From Sva-07 sp963728355 (GTDB lineage Bacteria; Actinomycetota; Acidimicrobiia; Acidimicrobiales; Ilumatobacteraceae): a stretch of 64,000 nucleotides of DNA. Made by a program: the position numbers and the translations under genes. The notes under the pieces were generated by a model. The model made no database searches and was not told the origin of the DNA. It worked only from the letters and a program-made list of their open reading frames with translations. This document shows, piece after piece, positions 33,483 through 41,479 of the stretch (the first letter of the stretch is position 1; the number at the start of each line of letters is the position of its first letter). The stretch covers positions 434,001-498,000 of the forward strand of contig CAVSJQ010000022.1 in assembly GCA_963728355.1 (NCBI GenBank), given 5' to 3'.

Positions 33483-34271
33483 ATGACCGGTGCCGAGTCG
33501 ATCGAGCCTGAGCGAGTGGTCCACCACGACATCGTCGACGGGATCTCGACGATCACGCTCGATTCCCAACACAACCGCAACGCACTGTCGCGCCAACTGC
33601 TGGCAGATCTGCACCATGCGCTCGACGCCGCCGAAGCCGATTCGGCCCGCGCCATCGTGCTCACCCATCGCGGTCCGGCGTTCTGCGCCGGCGCCGACCT
33701 CAAGGAACGTGCCGCCGCGGGCAGCGCCGCTGCGGACTCCTCGCCGTTCGTCGGGGCGCTCGAGCGGCTCATGGACACCGCCTGCCCCACGATCGCCGTG
33801 GTCAACGGTGCGGTGCGCGCCGGTGGCATCGGCCTGATGGCGGCGTGTGACCTCGTGGTCGTTCACGACTCGACCACCTTCGCCCTCACCGAGGTCCGCA
33901 TCGGCGTCGTACCGGCGATCATCGCGGTGCCGATCCTCCGGCGTGTTCCGTCAAGCCGTATCGCCGCCGCCATGCTCACCGGCGAGGCCTTCGACGCCGA
34001 GTCGGCGCGGCAGATGGGGCTGGTCACCCACGTCAGCAGCGACGTCGTGTCGACCGTCGACGATCTCTGCGACGGCATCCTGCGGGGTGCACCGGCGGCG
34101 GTCGCCGCCACCAAACGGGTCCTCCGTGAGGTTCCCACCATGGAACGAGATGCGGCGTTCGCGGCGATGGCGTCGCTGTCGAACGAGATGTTCAACGGCC
34201 CCGACGCCGCCGAGGGCATGGCGGCGTTCGCCGAGAAGCGGCTGCCGAACTGGGCGAGGACCGACCGGTGA
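33483..34271 (+). CDS. Enoyl-CoA hydratase family protein
   Basis: A 262-residue crotonase-fold enzyme. Oxyanion-hole segments are GPAFCAGADLKER and NGAVRAGGIGLMAACDLVV; an acidic residue follows in FALTEVRIGVVPAII. The VNGAVRAGGIG and LMDTACPTIAV wording is close to the group annotated as enoyl-CoA hydratases linked to leucine or fatty-acid breakdown, but the substrate is not decided. It starts an operon: its stop overlaps the GTG of the following hydrolase (GTGA). Confidence 0.88.
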   Translation: MTGAESIEPERVVHHDIVDGISTITLDSQHNRNALSRQLLADLHHALDAAEADSARAIVLTHRGPAFCAGADLKERAAAGSAAADSSPFVGALERLMDTACPTIAVVNGAVRAGGIGLMAACDLVVVHDSTTFALTEVRIGVVPAIIAVPILRRVPSSRIAAAMLTGEAFDAESARQMGLVTHVSSDVVSTVDDLCDGILRGAPAAVAATKRVLREVPTMERDAAFAAMASLSNEMFNGPDAAEGMAAFAEKRLPNWARTDR

Positions 34272-35125
34272 AGGCCACCAAGCACACCGTGGCGATCACC
34301 ACGCCGAGCGGCATGCGCATCGCCGCCGACGAATGGCCGGGCGACGGACCAGGCGTCGTGCTCGCGCACGGCGGCGGACAGACCCGGCACTCGTGGGGCG
34401 GTACCGCGGCGGTGCTGTCGTCACACGGCCACCGTGTCGTTTCGATCGACCTGCGCGGCCACGGGGATTCGGCCTGGGATCCCGTCGGCGACTACTCGAT
34501 GAGCGCCTACCGCGACGATGCGCTGGCCGTTGCCGACTGGATCGGCGAGCCCGTCGCCTGGGTGGGGGCCTCGCTGGGCGGGATGACCGGTCTGCATGCC
34601 GTCGACGCCGCGCCCGAGCGGTTCTGCGCCCTCGTGCTCGTCGACATCACGCCTCGACCGGCGGCGGCCGGCGTCAGCCGCATCCTCGAGTTCATGGGCA
34701 AGGACGCCATCGACGGCTTCGCCACGCTCGACGACGCCGCCGACGCGATCGCCGCCTACCAGCCGCATCGGCCGCGACCGACCGATCTCTCGGGGCTCTC
34801 GAAGAATCTCCGGCTCGGCGAGGACGGTCGCTGGCGATGGCACTGGGACCCGGCATTCATCAACATGCGCACCGGCGGTACCAGCGAACACGCACGAGAC
34901 GCCCACCACGGAGAACTGGAGGTGATCGCACGACGTCTCACCCTGCCGGTACTCCTGGTCCGCGGCAGGCTCTCCGACCTGGTCACCGACGCCGAGGTCG
35001 CCGACTTCCGGCAGATGGTGCCGCATGCCGAGTACGTCGACGTCGCCGGCGCCGCCCACATGATCGCGGGCGACAAGAACGACGTCTTCACCGACGCGGT
35101 CGTGCAGTTCCTCGACGGGCACTGA
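34268..35125 (+). CDS. Alpha/beta hydrolase
   Basis: A 285-residue alpha/beta hydrolase. The oxyanion GVVLAHGGGQTRHSW, IDLRGHGDS, the nucleophile elbow VGASLGGMTG (Ser) and a late histidine in VAGAAHMIAGDKND mark the fold. VLLVRGRLSDLVTD is the usual Asp-bearing strand before the final His. GTGA overlap with the upstream enoyl-CoA hydratase suggests it acts on the same acyl or thioester pathway. The specific reaction is unknown. Confidence 0.87.
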   Translation: MKATKHTVAITTPSGMRIAADEWPGDGPGVVLAHGGGQTRHSWGGTAAVLSSHGHRVVSIDLRGHGDSAWDPVGDYSMSAYRDDALAVADWIGEPVAWVGASLGGMTGLHAVDAAPERFCALVLVDITPRPAAAGVSRILEFMGKDAIDGFATLDDAADAIAAYQPHRPRPTDLSGLSKNLRLGEDGRWRWHWDPAFINMRTGGTSEHARDAHHGELEVIARRLTLPVLLVRGRLSDLVTDAEVADFRQMVPHAEYVDVAGAAHMIAGDKNDVFTDAVVQFLDGH

Positions 35126-35205
35126 CGTCACCGCGACGGAAACTCCGGTCGGATCCCTCGGCGTGCCAGGTGTCACTTCGCGTTCGGACGCGCGAGAATG
35201 GTCGC

Positions 35206-37026
35206 ATGACCACGAGCCAAGAACTGCACGATCGCATTGTCGGACAGAACCTCGCCAAGCGATTCCTCACCAATCTCGACACCAACGCCGATGTCGAAGT
35301 GGTGCGCTGGACGGACGCCGACGGCGGCTGGCACGGCTGGACCATGACCGAGCTCGCCGATGTCACGGCCCGCTTGGCTGCCGGGCTCGCCGGTCTCGGC
35401 GTCGGCAAGGGCGACACCGTCGTGCTGATGCTGCGCAACCGCCCCGAGTTCCATGCCCTCGACCTCGCTGTGCTGTTCCTCGGCGCCACGCCCGTGTCGA
35501 TCTACAACTCCTCGGCGCCCGAGCAGATCGACTATCTCGTGAACGACTGCAAGGCGAAGGTCGCCGTGGTCGAGGACGACGGGTTCCTCGAACGGTTCCT
35601 GAAGGTCCGCGAGTCGCTGGTCACGCTGGAGACGATCGTGCTTCTCGAGCCGTCGGAGACCGCCGGCGACGCCGTCGTCCCGTACGCCGAGCTGGGCGCA
35701 TCCGATCCCGCCGACCTTCGTGAACTCGCCGAGATCGCCACGCTCGACGACATCGCCACGATCATCTACACCTCGGGCACCACCGGTCCTCCCAAGGGCG
35801 TCATGCTCTCGCACAGCAACATCGCCTGGACGCTCGAATCGGTCGGCCAGTCGATGCGTGAGCAGACCGACATCGACGACTTCGCCGGCAAGAAGCATCT
35901 GTCGTATCTCCCGATGGCGCACATCTTCGAGCGGCTGCTCGGGCACTACTACCTGCTCGACTTCGCGGCGCAGGTCACCTGCTGCCCGGACACGTCGCAG
36001 CTCACGACCTACACCGGCGAGGTGCGGCCCAACGTCTTCATCGGCGTTCCCCGGGTGTGGGAGAAGCTGTACGCCGGTGTCAACGCCGCGCTCTCCGGCG
36101 ATCCCGAGAAGTCCAAGGCGTTCAACGACGCCGTCGACGCGGCCCTGCCGATCGTGGAGAAGATGACCCGTGGCACCGCGACGCAGGAGGAGATCGACAC
36201 CTGGAACTTCCTCGACCAGGTCGCGTTCCAGACCGTCCGCGGTCTGATCGGCCTCGACGAGACCGAGATCTGCATCACCGGTGCCGCTCCCCTGCCGGCG
36301 GAGATCCTGGCGTGGTTCCGAGCGATCGGTGTGCCGCTCACGGAGGGCTACGGCATGTCGGAGACCACTGCGGTGCTCACCTGGGCGAACGATCCCAAGC
36401 CGGGCTGTGTCGGGCGGGCAGCGACAGGCGTCGAACTGAGGATCGCCGACGACGGCGAGGTCCTGTGCCGCGGTGGCAACAACTTCGTGGGCTATCTCGG
36501 CAAGCCGGAGCAGACGGCCGAGACGATCGACGCCGACGGCTGGCTGCACACCGGTGACATCGGCGAGCTCGACGACGACGGATACCTGAAGATCGTCGAC
36601 CGCAAGAAGGAGCTGATCATCACCGCCGGCGGCAAGAACGTCAGCCCGGCGAACCTCGAGGCCGAACTCAAGATGATCCCGCTGGTCGGCCAGGCCTGCG
36701 CGATCGGCGAGCAGCGTCCGTTCATGTCGGCGCTGGTCGTCCTCGATCCCGATGCGGCCGCTGCGTGGGCGGCGGCACACGGCCTGACCGGGGACGACGC
36801 GACGATGGCGGCGCTCGCCGAGAATCCGGACGTCGTCGCCGAGATCAACGAGGGCCTCGTCGAGGTGATGAAGGGCTTCAACAACGCCGAGGCGGTCAAG
36901 AAGGTCAAGGTGCTGGGCGACGAGTGGCTCCCCGACTCCGACCTGCTCACGCCCACGTCCAAGCTCAAGCGTCGCGGCATCCTCGCCAAGTTCGGCGAGG
37001 AGATCGAGGAGATCTACGCCAAGTAA
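35206..37026 (+). CDS. Long-chain fatty acid--CoA ligase (FadD15-like)
   Basis: Activates a fatty acid with ATP and CoA through an acyl-adenylate. The 606-residue ANL-superfamily enzyme has the P-loop IIYTSGTTGPPKGVMLSHSN, the PMAHIFERLLGHYYLL segment typical of long-chain synthetases, EGYGMSETTAVLTW, GWLHTGDIGELDDDGYLKIVDRKKE split over two motifs, and the C-terminal TPTSKLKRRGILAKF with the catalytic Lys. No RBS is clear; GAGAAT lies 6 nt before the ATG as a weak leaderless -10. It follows the hydratase/hydrolase pair by 80 bp, probably as its own unit. Confidence 0.93.
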   Translation: MTTSQELHDRIVGQNLAKRFLTNLDTNADVEVVRWTDADGGWHGWTMTELADVTARLAAGLAGLGVGKGDTVVLMLRNRPEFHALDLAVLFLGATPVSIYNSSAPEQIDYLVNDCKAKVAVVEDDGFLERFLKVRESLVTLETIVLLEPSETAGDAVVPYAELGASDPADLRELAEIATLDDIATIIYTSGTTGPPKGVMLSHSNIAWTLESVGQSMREQTDIDDFAGKKHLSYLPMAHIFERLLGHYYLLDFAAQVTCCPDTSQLTTYTGEVRPNVFIGVPRVWEKLYAGVNAALSGDPEKSKAFNDAVDAALPIVEKMTRGTATQEEIDTWNFLDQVAFQTVRGLIGLDETEICITGAAPLPAEILAWFRAIGVPLTEGYGMSETTAVLTWANDPKPGCVGRAATGVELRIADDGEVLCRGGNNFVGYLGKPEQTAETIDADGWLHTGDIGELDDDGYLKIVDRKKELIITAGGKNVSPANLEAELKMIPLVGQACAIGEQRPFMSALVVLDPDAAAAWAAAHGLTGDDATMAALAENPDVVAEINEGLVEVMKGFNNAEAVKKVKVLGDEWLPDSDLLTPTSKLKRRGILAKFGEEIEEIYAK

Positions 37027-37043
37027 CCCCGACCGGATGGCCG

Positions 37044-37730
37044 TCAGGACGTCATGAGGCGGTAGCCGATCCCTCGCGCCGTGACGATCAGCTTCGGGTC
37101 GTCGGGATGGTCCTCCACCTTCAGTCGGAGGCGACGAACGTGGGCGTCGACGAGGCGAGAATCGCCGAGATACTCATAGCCCCAGACCCGTTCGAGCAGC
37201 TGATCGCGCGACAACACGGCACCGGCGTGGTCCGCGAACTCGCACAACAGCCGGAATTCGGTCTTGGTGAGATTGAGTTCGGTTCCGCCCTTGAGGACGA
37301 TGCCCTGTTCGCGTCGGATCTCGATGTCGCCGAAGCGGGTGGTGAGCGGCGTGCTGGCGCGTCCCTGCAGCTGGACTCGCCGCAGGAGCGCACGGATGCG
37401 AGCGGCGAGTTCCTTCGGCACGACCGGCTTGGTGACGTAGTCATCTGCGCCGGCCTCGAGCCCGGCCACCATGTCGTGGGTGTCGGTCTGCGCCGTGATC
37501 ATGATGATCGGCACGATGCTCTCGGTGCGCAGGGCGCGACACACGTCGAAGCCGGACATGTCGGGCAGGCGGAGGTCGAGGAGCACGAGATCGGGTGGCG
37601 TCCGGCGGAACTCGGCGAGTCCCTCGGCGCCGTTGGGCGCCTCACGGACGTCGTAGCCCTCGTCCTCGAGCGCCATCGACAGCGCCAAGCGGATCCCGTC
37701 GTCGTCTTCGATGAACAGCAGCGATTCCAT
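37044..37730 (-). CDS. OmpR/PhoB-family response regulator (MtrA-like)
   Basis: A 228-residue DNA-binding response regulator. The receiver has the acidic pocket IEDDD, the phospho-acceptor Asp52 in LLDLRLPDMSG, and Lys101 in DDYVTKPV. The C-terminal winged helix (about 130-228) contains LNLTKTEFRLLCEFADHAG and LLERVWGYEYLGDSRLVDAHVRRLR. These wordings are close to MtrA. It is divergent from a sensor kinase followed by a GerMN lipoprotein, matching the mtrA-mtrB-lpqB set in content but not in orientation. Start at 37730 fits the receiver N-terminus; earlier codons are rejected. Confidence 0.9.
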   Translation of the reverse strand: MESLLFIEDDDGIRLALSMALEDEGYDVREAPNGAEGLAEFRRTPPDLVLLDLRLPDMSGFDVCRALRTESIVPIIMITAQTDTHDMVAGLEAGADDYVTKPVVPKELAARIRALLRRVQLQGRASTPLTTRFGDIEIRREQGIVLKGGTELNLTKTEFRLLCEFADHAGAVLSRDQLLERVWGYEYLGDSRLVDAHVRRLRLKVEDHPDDPKLIVTARGIGYRLMTS

Positions 37731-37837
37731 GAACGGTCGCCAGTGTTGCGCGTCGTGCCGACGAATCGTGCGCTTTGTTACGGAAATCGCACACTTCCCG
37801 CAAGAGTCCGTCACACAGGAGCCCCATCATGATGGCT

Positions 37838-37898
37838 GTTCACGCTGCCCCGGTGGGATGCCTTCCTCCCCCTGGCATTCCACCGGCAGCGGGTGAAC
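37838..37898. repeat. Long interrupted hairpin between the divergent two-component genes
   Basis: Three nested arms pair: GTTCAC with GTGAAC, GCTG with CAGC, and a 13-bp core CCGGTGGGATGCC with GGCATTCCACCGG (one G-T). There are 2-nt bulges and an 11-nt pyrimidine-rich loop. About 23 bp pair in all, the strongest structure in the window. It lies 108 bp upstream of the response regulator start and 28 bp before the kinase start, so a regulatory role is likely. Confidence 0.75.
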
Positions 37899-37926
37899 CC
37901 CGAGGTCCGGCGTTCTGGCACCGCAC

Positions 37927-39357
37927 ATGCACGACGGATCGCCCACCTGCAACACTGAGCCGGTGCCTCGCCGTCGAACGCTCCGTCTGCGCACGCGGGT
38001 CACACTGTTCTTCGCCTTCATCGCGCTGCTCGCCGGCGTCGTGCTGATCGGCGTCACCTACGGACTGACCCGCAACAACCTGCTCGACGAGGACCAGAAC
38101 GCCGCCCGCCAGCAGGCGCTCGCCAACGCCGACCTCGTTCGCGAGCAGGTCACCGTCGATCCCGCCGGCATCGGCGTGTTCTTCGACGACGAGCTGCGCA
38201 CCGACCCGGACGGGTTCGCCGTGCTGGACTCCACCGACCCGACCCGGCGTGCCAGCACGAGCGTGCTCCACCCGATCACCGACTTCCCGGAACGACTCGT
38301 CGACAGCGTCCGCAGCGGGACGAGCGCTCTGGAGAATGCGAGCATCGACGGGTCCGGCTACGTCACGGTGGGTGTCTACATCGCCGAGTACGACTCGGGG
38401 TACTTCGAGGCCTTCCCGCTGGCCGACACCGAATCGACGCTGACCGCGATCCTCACGGCGTTGCTGTTGGGAGCACTCGGCACGGTGGTGCTGGCCACCT
38501 TGTTCGGACTCGCCACGAGTCGCCGCCTGCTCCGACCGCTCAGCCAGGTCGCCGACGCCGCGGCCGACATCGCCTCGGGCGGGCTCGACACCCGGCTCGC
38601 CACCGAATCGGACCCGGACCTCGATCGCCTCGCCGGGTCGTTCAACGACATGGCCGATGCCGTCCAGGCGCGAATCGAGCGAGAAGCGCGCTTCGCGTCC
38701 GACGTCAGCCACGAGCTGCGATCGCCGATCACGGCGCTCACCGCTGCCGTCGAGGTCCTCGACGGTCGCCGCGATGACATCCCCGAACGGACGCAGCAGG
38801 CGCTCGACGTCGTCGTCGATCAGGTCCGGCGATTCGACAGCATGGTCATCGACCTGTTGGAACTCGCCCGGCTCGACGCCGGCGCCACCGACCTCAACAT
38901 CGAGGAGGTCTCACTGGTCGACCTCACCCGACGGGTGGCGTCGAGGTACGGAGAGCCCGATGCGCCCATCGTCGCCGTGAGCGGACTGCCGAGCGAGGTC
39001 GCGCTCGACAAGGTGCGGTTCGAACGTATTCTCGGCAACTTGCTGGAGAACGCACGCAACCACGGCGGCGGCCCCGTCCGGATCGAGCTGACGGCCGCCG
39101 CACCCGGGCGGTTCCGCCTCGCCGTCGAGGACGGCGGCCCCGGCGTCGCGCAGGGCGAACGCGAACGTATCTTCGAGCGGTTCGCCCGCGGCAGCGCAGC
39201 TCGGCACCGCATCGGCACCGGACTCGGCCTGGCGCTCGTCGCGGAACACACCGCAGCGATGGGCGGCACCGCGTGGGTGCAGGACCGGGTCGGCGGAGGA
39301 GCACGTTTCGTCGTCGAACTCCCGCAGCTGGTCGTCGCGACCGGGGCGGAGACATGA
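37927..39357 (+). CDS. Sensor histidine kinase (MtrB-like)
   Basis: A 476-residue membrane kinase, presumed partner of the divergent regulator. Two transmembrane helices (about 25-47 and 173-197) flank an external sensor domain of ~125 residues. A HAMP domain follows (about 198-250), then the HisKA box FASDVSHELRSPITAL with His262, and the HATPase domain with NLLENARNHG (N box), EDGGPGV and GTGLGLALVAEHTAA. ATG 37927 and GTG 37963 are both possible starts; neither has a good RBS. Its stop overlaps the lipoprotein ATG. Confidence 0.9.
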   Translation: MHDGSPTCNTEPVPRRRTLRLRTRVTLFFAFIALLAGVVLIGVTYGLTRNNLLDEDQNAARQQALANADLVREQVTVDPAGIGVFFDDELRTDPDGFAVLDSTDPTRRASTSVLHPITDFPERLVDSVRSGTSALENASIDGSGYVTVGVYIAEYDSGYFEAFPLADTESTLTAILTALLLGALGTVVLATLFGLATSRRLLRPLSQVADAAADIASGGLDTRLATESDPDLDRLAGSFNDMADAVQARIEREARFASDVSHELRSPITALTAAVEVLDGRRDDIPERTQQALDVVVDQVRRFDSMVIDLLELARLDAGATDLNIEEVSLVDLTRRVASRYGEPDAPIVAVSGLPSEVALDKVRFERILGNLLENARNHGGGPVRIELTAAAPGRFRLAVEDGGPGVAQGERERIFERFARGSAARHRIGTGLGLALVAEHTAAMGGTAWVQDRVGGGARFVVELPQLVVATGAET

Positions 39358-40076
39358 CCGAGCCGACGAGGCGCGGGTGGCGGGCAGCCGCCGCATTGGC
39401 CGCAATGGCATCGATCGTCGTGTCGTGCGGCGTCTCGACCGGCGACGACAGCTTCGCGGTGATCCCGCCCGAGGAGGACCCCTTCGACCTCGATGCGACG
39501 TCGACCACCACGACCACCACGACCACCACCACGACGACGTTGCCGATCACCCCCGACACGGCGCCCTCCACCACGACTCCCATCCGCACCGAGACCGCAG
39601 AGATCTACTTCCTGACGAGGCGCGGCCGGCTCCAGCCGGAACTCAACGAACTTCCACCGCCGCTCGCTGCCGAGCAGGTCGTCGCCGTCCTCGAAGCAGG
39701 ACCACGGTCGGACCTGCCGCTCGAATCACTGATCGAGGAGGGATTGATCGTCAGTTCCACCGAGAGCCGTGGGGTGCTCACCGTCGATCTCGATGCGAGC
39801 ACGTTCGCCCGCATCCCCAGTACACAGCAGACAGAAGCGATCGGACAGATCGTGATGACGATGATCAGCAGCCTTCGACGAGTGGGATTCGTCAACTTCA
39901 CCATCGGCGGCGAGCCGATCTCGGTCAAGAAGGGCAACAGCCTGTTGTCCGACGTCGGCGAGCCGCTGGCGTACGACGACTACACCGTCTTGTTGGCGAC
40001 GCCTCCGCCGGCGGTCGCTTCGACGACGCAACCACCGGAGTCAGCGGTCGACGGCACCGATTCCGCCGCCGATTGA
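39354..40076 (+). CDS. GerMN-domain lipoprotein (LpqB-like)
   Basis: A 240-residue predicted lipoprotein with the lipobox VVSC (Cys25). A run of about 12 Thr residues, coded by a degenerate ACC/ACG repeat, forms a flexible linker. A GerMN domain (about 80-215) follows: TAEIYFLTRRGRLQPE, LTVDLDASTFARI, and EAIGQIVMTMISS. LpqB, which follows mtrB in mycobacteria and modulates MtrB, has a GerMN domain plus a beta-propeller; this protein has only the GerMN part. ATGA overlap with the kinase gene indicates one operon. Confidence 0.85.
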   Translation: MTEPTRRGWRAAAALAAMASIVVSCGVSTGDDSFAVIPPEEDPFDLDATSTTTTTTTTTTTTLPITPDTAPSTTTPIRTETAEIYFLTRRGRLQPELNELPPPLAAEQVVAVLEAGPRSDLPLESLIEEGLIVSSTESRGVLTVDLDASTFARIPSTQQTEAIGQIVMTMISSLRRVGFVNFTIGGEPISVKKGNSLLSDVGEPLAYDDYTVLLATPPPAVASTTQPPESAVDGTDSAAD

Positions 40077-40094
40077 GCCGCCGACGGACACCGA

Positions 40095-40988
40095 TCAGTA
40101 ACCGAGTCGTTCGACGCGCTCCGGGCGGCGCTGCCAGTCCTTGTCGACCTTCACCCGCAGCTCGAGGTACACGCCCTCGGGGAGCTGCGCCCGGGCCCGC
40201 TCGCCGACCTGTTTGAGGATCTGGCCACCCTTGCCGATCACCATCCCCTTCTGGCTGTCGCGCTCGACGATGATGTCGACGCGAATCCGGGGCCACTCCC
40301 ACTCGACCACCTGCGTGGCGATCGAATACGGCAGCTCGTCGCGGGTGACGGCGAGCAACTGCTCACGCACGAGCTCGGCCACCCAGCGCTCCTCGGGCAG
40401 GTCGGACACCTCGTCGTCGGGGAAGTACCGGGGGCCGACGGGCATGCGATCGGTCAGGTCGGCGACGAGCGCACCGACGCCTTCGCCGGTGACCGCCGAG
40501 ACCGGGAAGTAGGCGGATGCCCCGAGGTCGCTGGCCGCGCCGAGCATCTTCAGCACCTGTTCACGGCTGGCGACGTCGATCTTGTTGACGATCACCACCG
40601 AGTTGGCGACGTCGATGCGGTCGGCGACCCAGCGATCGCCCTTGCCGAAGGCATGGGTGGCGTCGAGCACGAGGCAGGCGACGTCGACATCGCCGACGCT
40701 GTCGAGCGCGGTGGCGTTCACCCGCTCACCCAGCGCCGTCACCGGCTTGTGCAGACCCGGCGTGTCGACGAACACCAACTGCGAACCGGGACGGGTCAAC
40801 ACCCCCATGATCCGGTGCCGGGTGGTCTGGGGCTTGTCCGACACGATGCTGATCTTGCGTCCGCAGATCGCGTTGACCAGCGACGACTTGCCGACGTTCG
40901 GCCGCCCGACGAAGGTGACGAAGCCGGACCGATCGGCCGCCTCGCCGTCATGCAGCGAAGGGGACTCGCGGTCGGTTTCGTCGCTCAT
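40095..40988 (-). CDS. era: GTPase Era
   Basis: Essential GTPase for 30S subunit and 16S rRNA maturation. The 297-residue chain has G1 GRPNVGKSSLV (residues 28-35 for the P-loop core), the TTRHRIMG switch, G3 DTPG, G4 NKID, and the C-terminal KH domain with GMVIGKGGQILKQVGERAR. A 20-residue acidic N-terminal extension precedes the G domain. CAAACT lies 6 nt before the ATG as a weak leaderless -10. It stands apart from ybeY and recO, which are often its neighbours. Confidence 0.96.
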   Translation of the reverse strand: MSDETDRESPSLHDGEAADRSGFVTFVGRPNVGKSSLVNAICGRKISIVSDKPQTTRHRIMGVLTRPGSQLVFVDTPGLHKPVTALGERVNATALDSVGDVDVACLVLDATHAFGKGDRWVADRIDVANSVVIVNKIDVASREQVLKMLGAASDLGASAYFPVSAVTGEGVGALVADLTDRMPVGPRYFPDDEVSDLPEERWVAELVREQLLAVTRDELPYSIATQVVEWEWPRIRVDIIVERDSQKGMVIGKGGQILKQVGERARAQLPEGVYLELRVKVDKDWQRRPERVERLGY

Positions 40989-41014
40989 CGTCTCAGTTTG
41001 CCAAGCTCAAGCCC

Positions 41015-41470
41015 ATGACCCGCATGATCAATGGCATCGATGAACTCAAGACCCTCGTCGGCGAACACCTCGGCTACTCCCCCTACGTCGAGATCACCCA
41101 GGAGCAGGTGAACACGTTCGCCGATGCGACCGGCGACCACCAGTGGATCCACGTCGACCCCGAGCGCGCCAAGGCCGGCCCCTTCGGTGGGCCGATCGCC
41201 CACGGCTACCTGACGTTGTCGCTGGGGCCGATGCTGGCGCCGCAGATCTTCGCGGTGTCCGGCGTGGCGATGGGCGTCAACTACGGCGCCGGCAAGATCC
41301 GCTTCCCGTCGCCGGTTCCGGTGGGCTCCAAACTGCGCCTCGGCGTGACCCTCGCGTCGGTCGAGGACATCGCCGGTGGCGCCCAGGTCACCCAGGAGTT
41401 CGTGTTCGAGGTGGAGGGCGCCGCCAAGCCGTCCTGCGTCGCCGAAGTCATCTTCCGCTACTACGTGTAG
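41015..41470 (+). CDS. MaoC-family (R)-specific enoyl-CoA dehydratase
   Basis: A 151-residue single hot-dog-fold hydratase of the MaoC/NodN type. The catalytic Asp-His pair is in ADATGDHQWIHVD, followed by GGPIAHGYLTLSL. GVNYGAGKIRFPSPVPVGSKL is the usual second half, here broken by the family turn. It hydrates trans-2-enoyl-CoA with R stereochemistry or acts on a related thioester. ATG 41015 or ATG 41024 could be used. CAAGCT 7 nt upstream is a weak leaderless -10, almost touching that of divergent era. Confidence 0.9.
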   Translation: MTRMINGIDELKTLVGEHLGYSPYVEITQEQVNTFADATGDHQWIHVDPERAKAGPFGGPIAHGYLTLSLGPMLAPQIFAVSGVAMGVNYGAGKIRFPSPVPVGSKLRLGVTLASVEDIAGGAQVTQEFVFEVEGAAKPSCVAEVIFRYYV

Positions 41471-41479
41471 GCCTCGCCG

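Noticed and set aside
39500..39540. ACC/ACG repeat in the GerMN lipoprotein as a non-coding microsatellite
   Set aside because: It is in frame and codes the poly-Thr linker of an otherwise normal lipoprotein.
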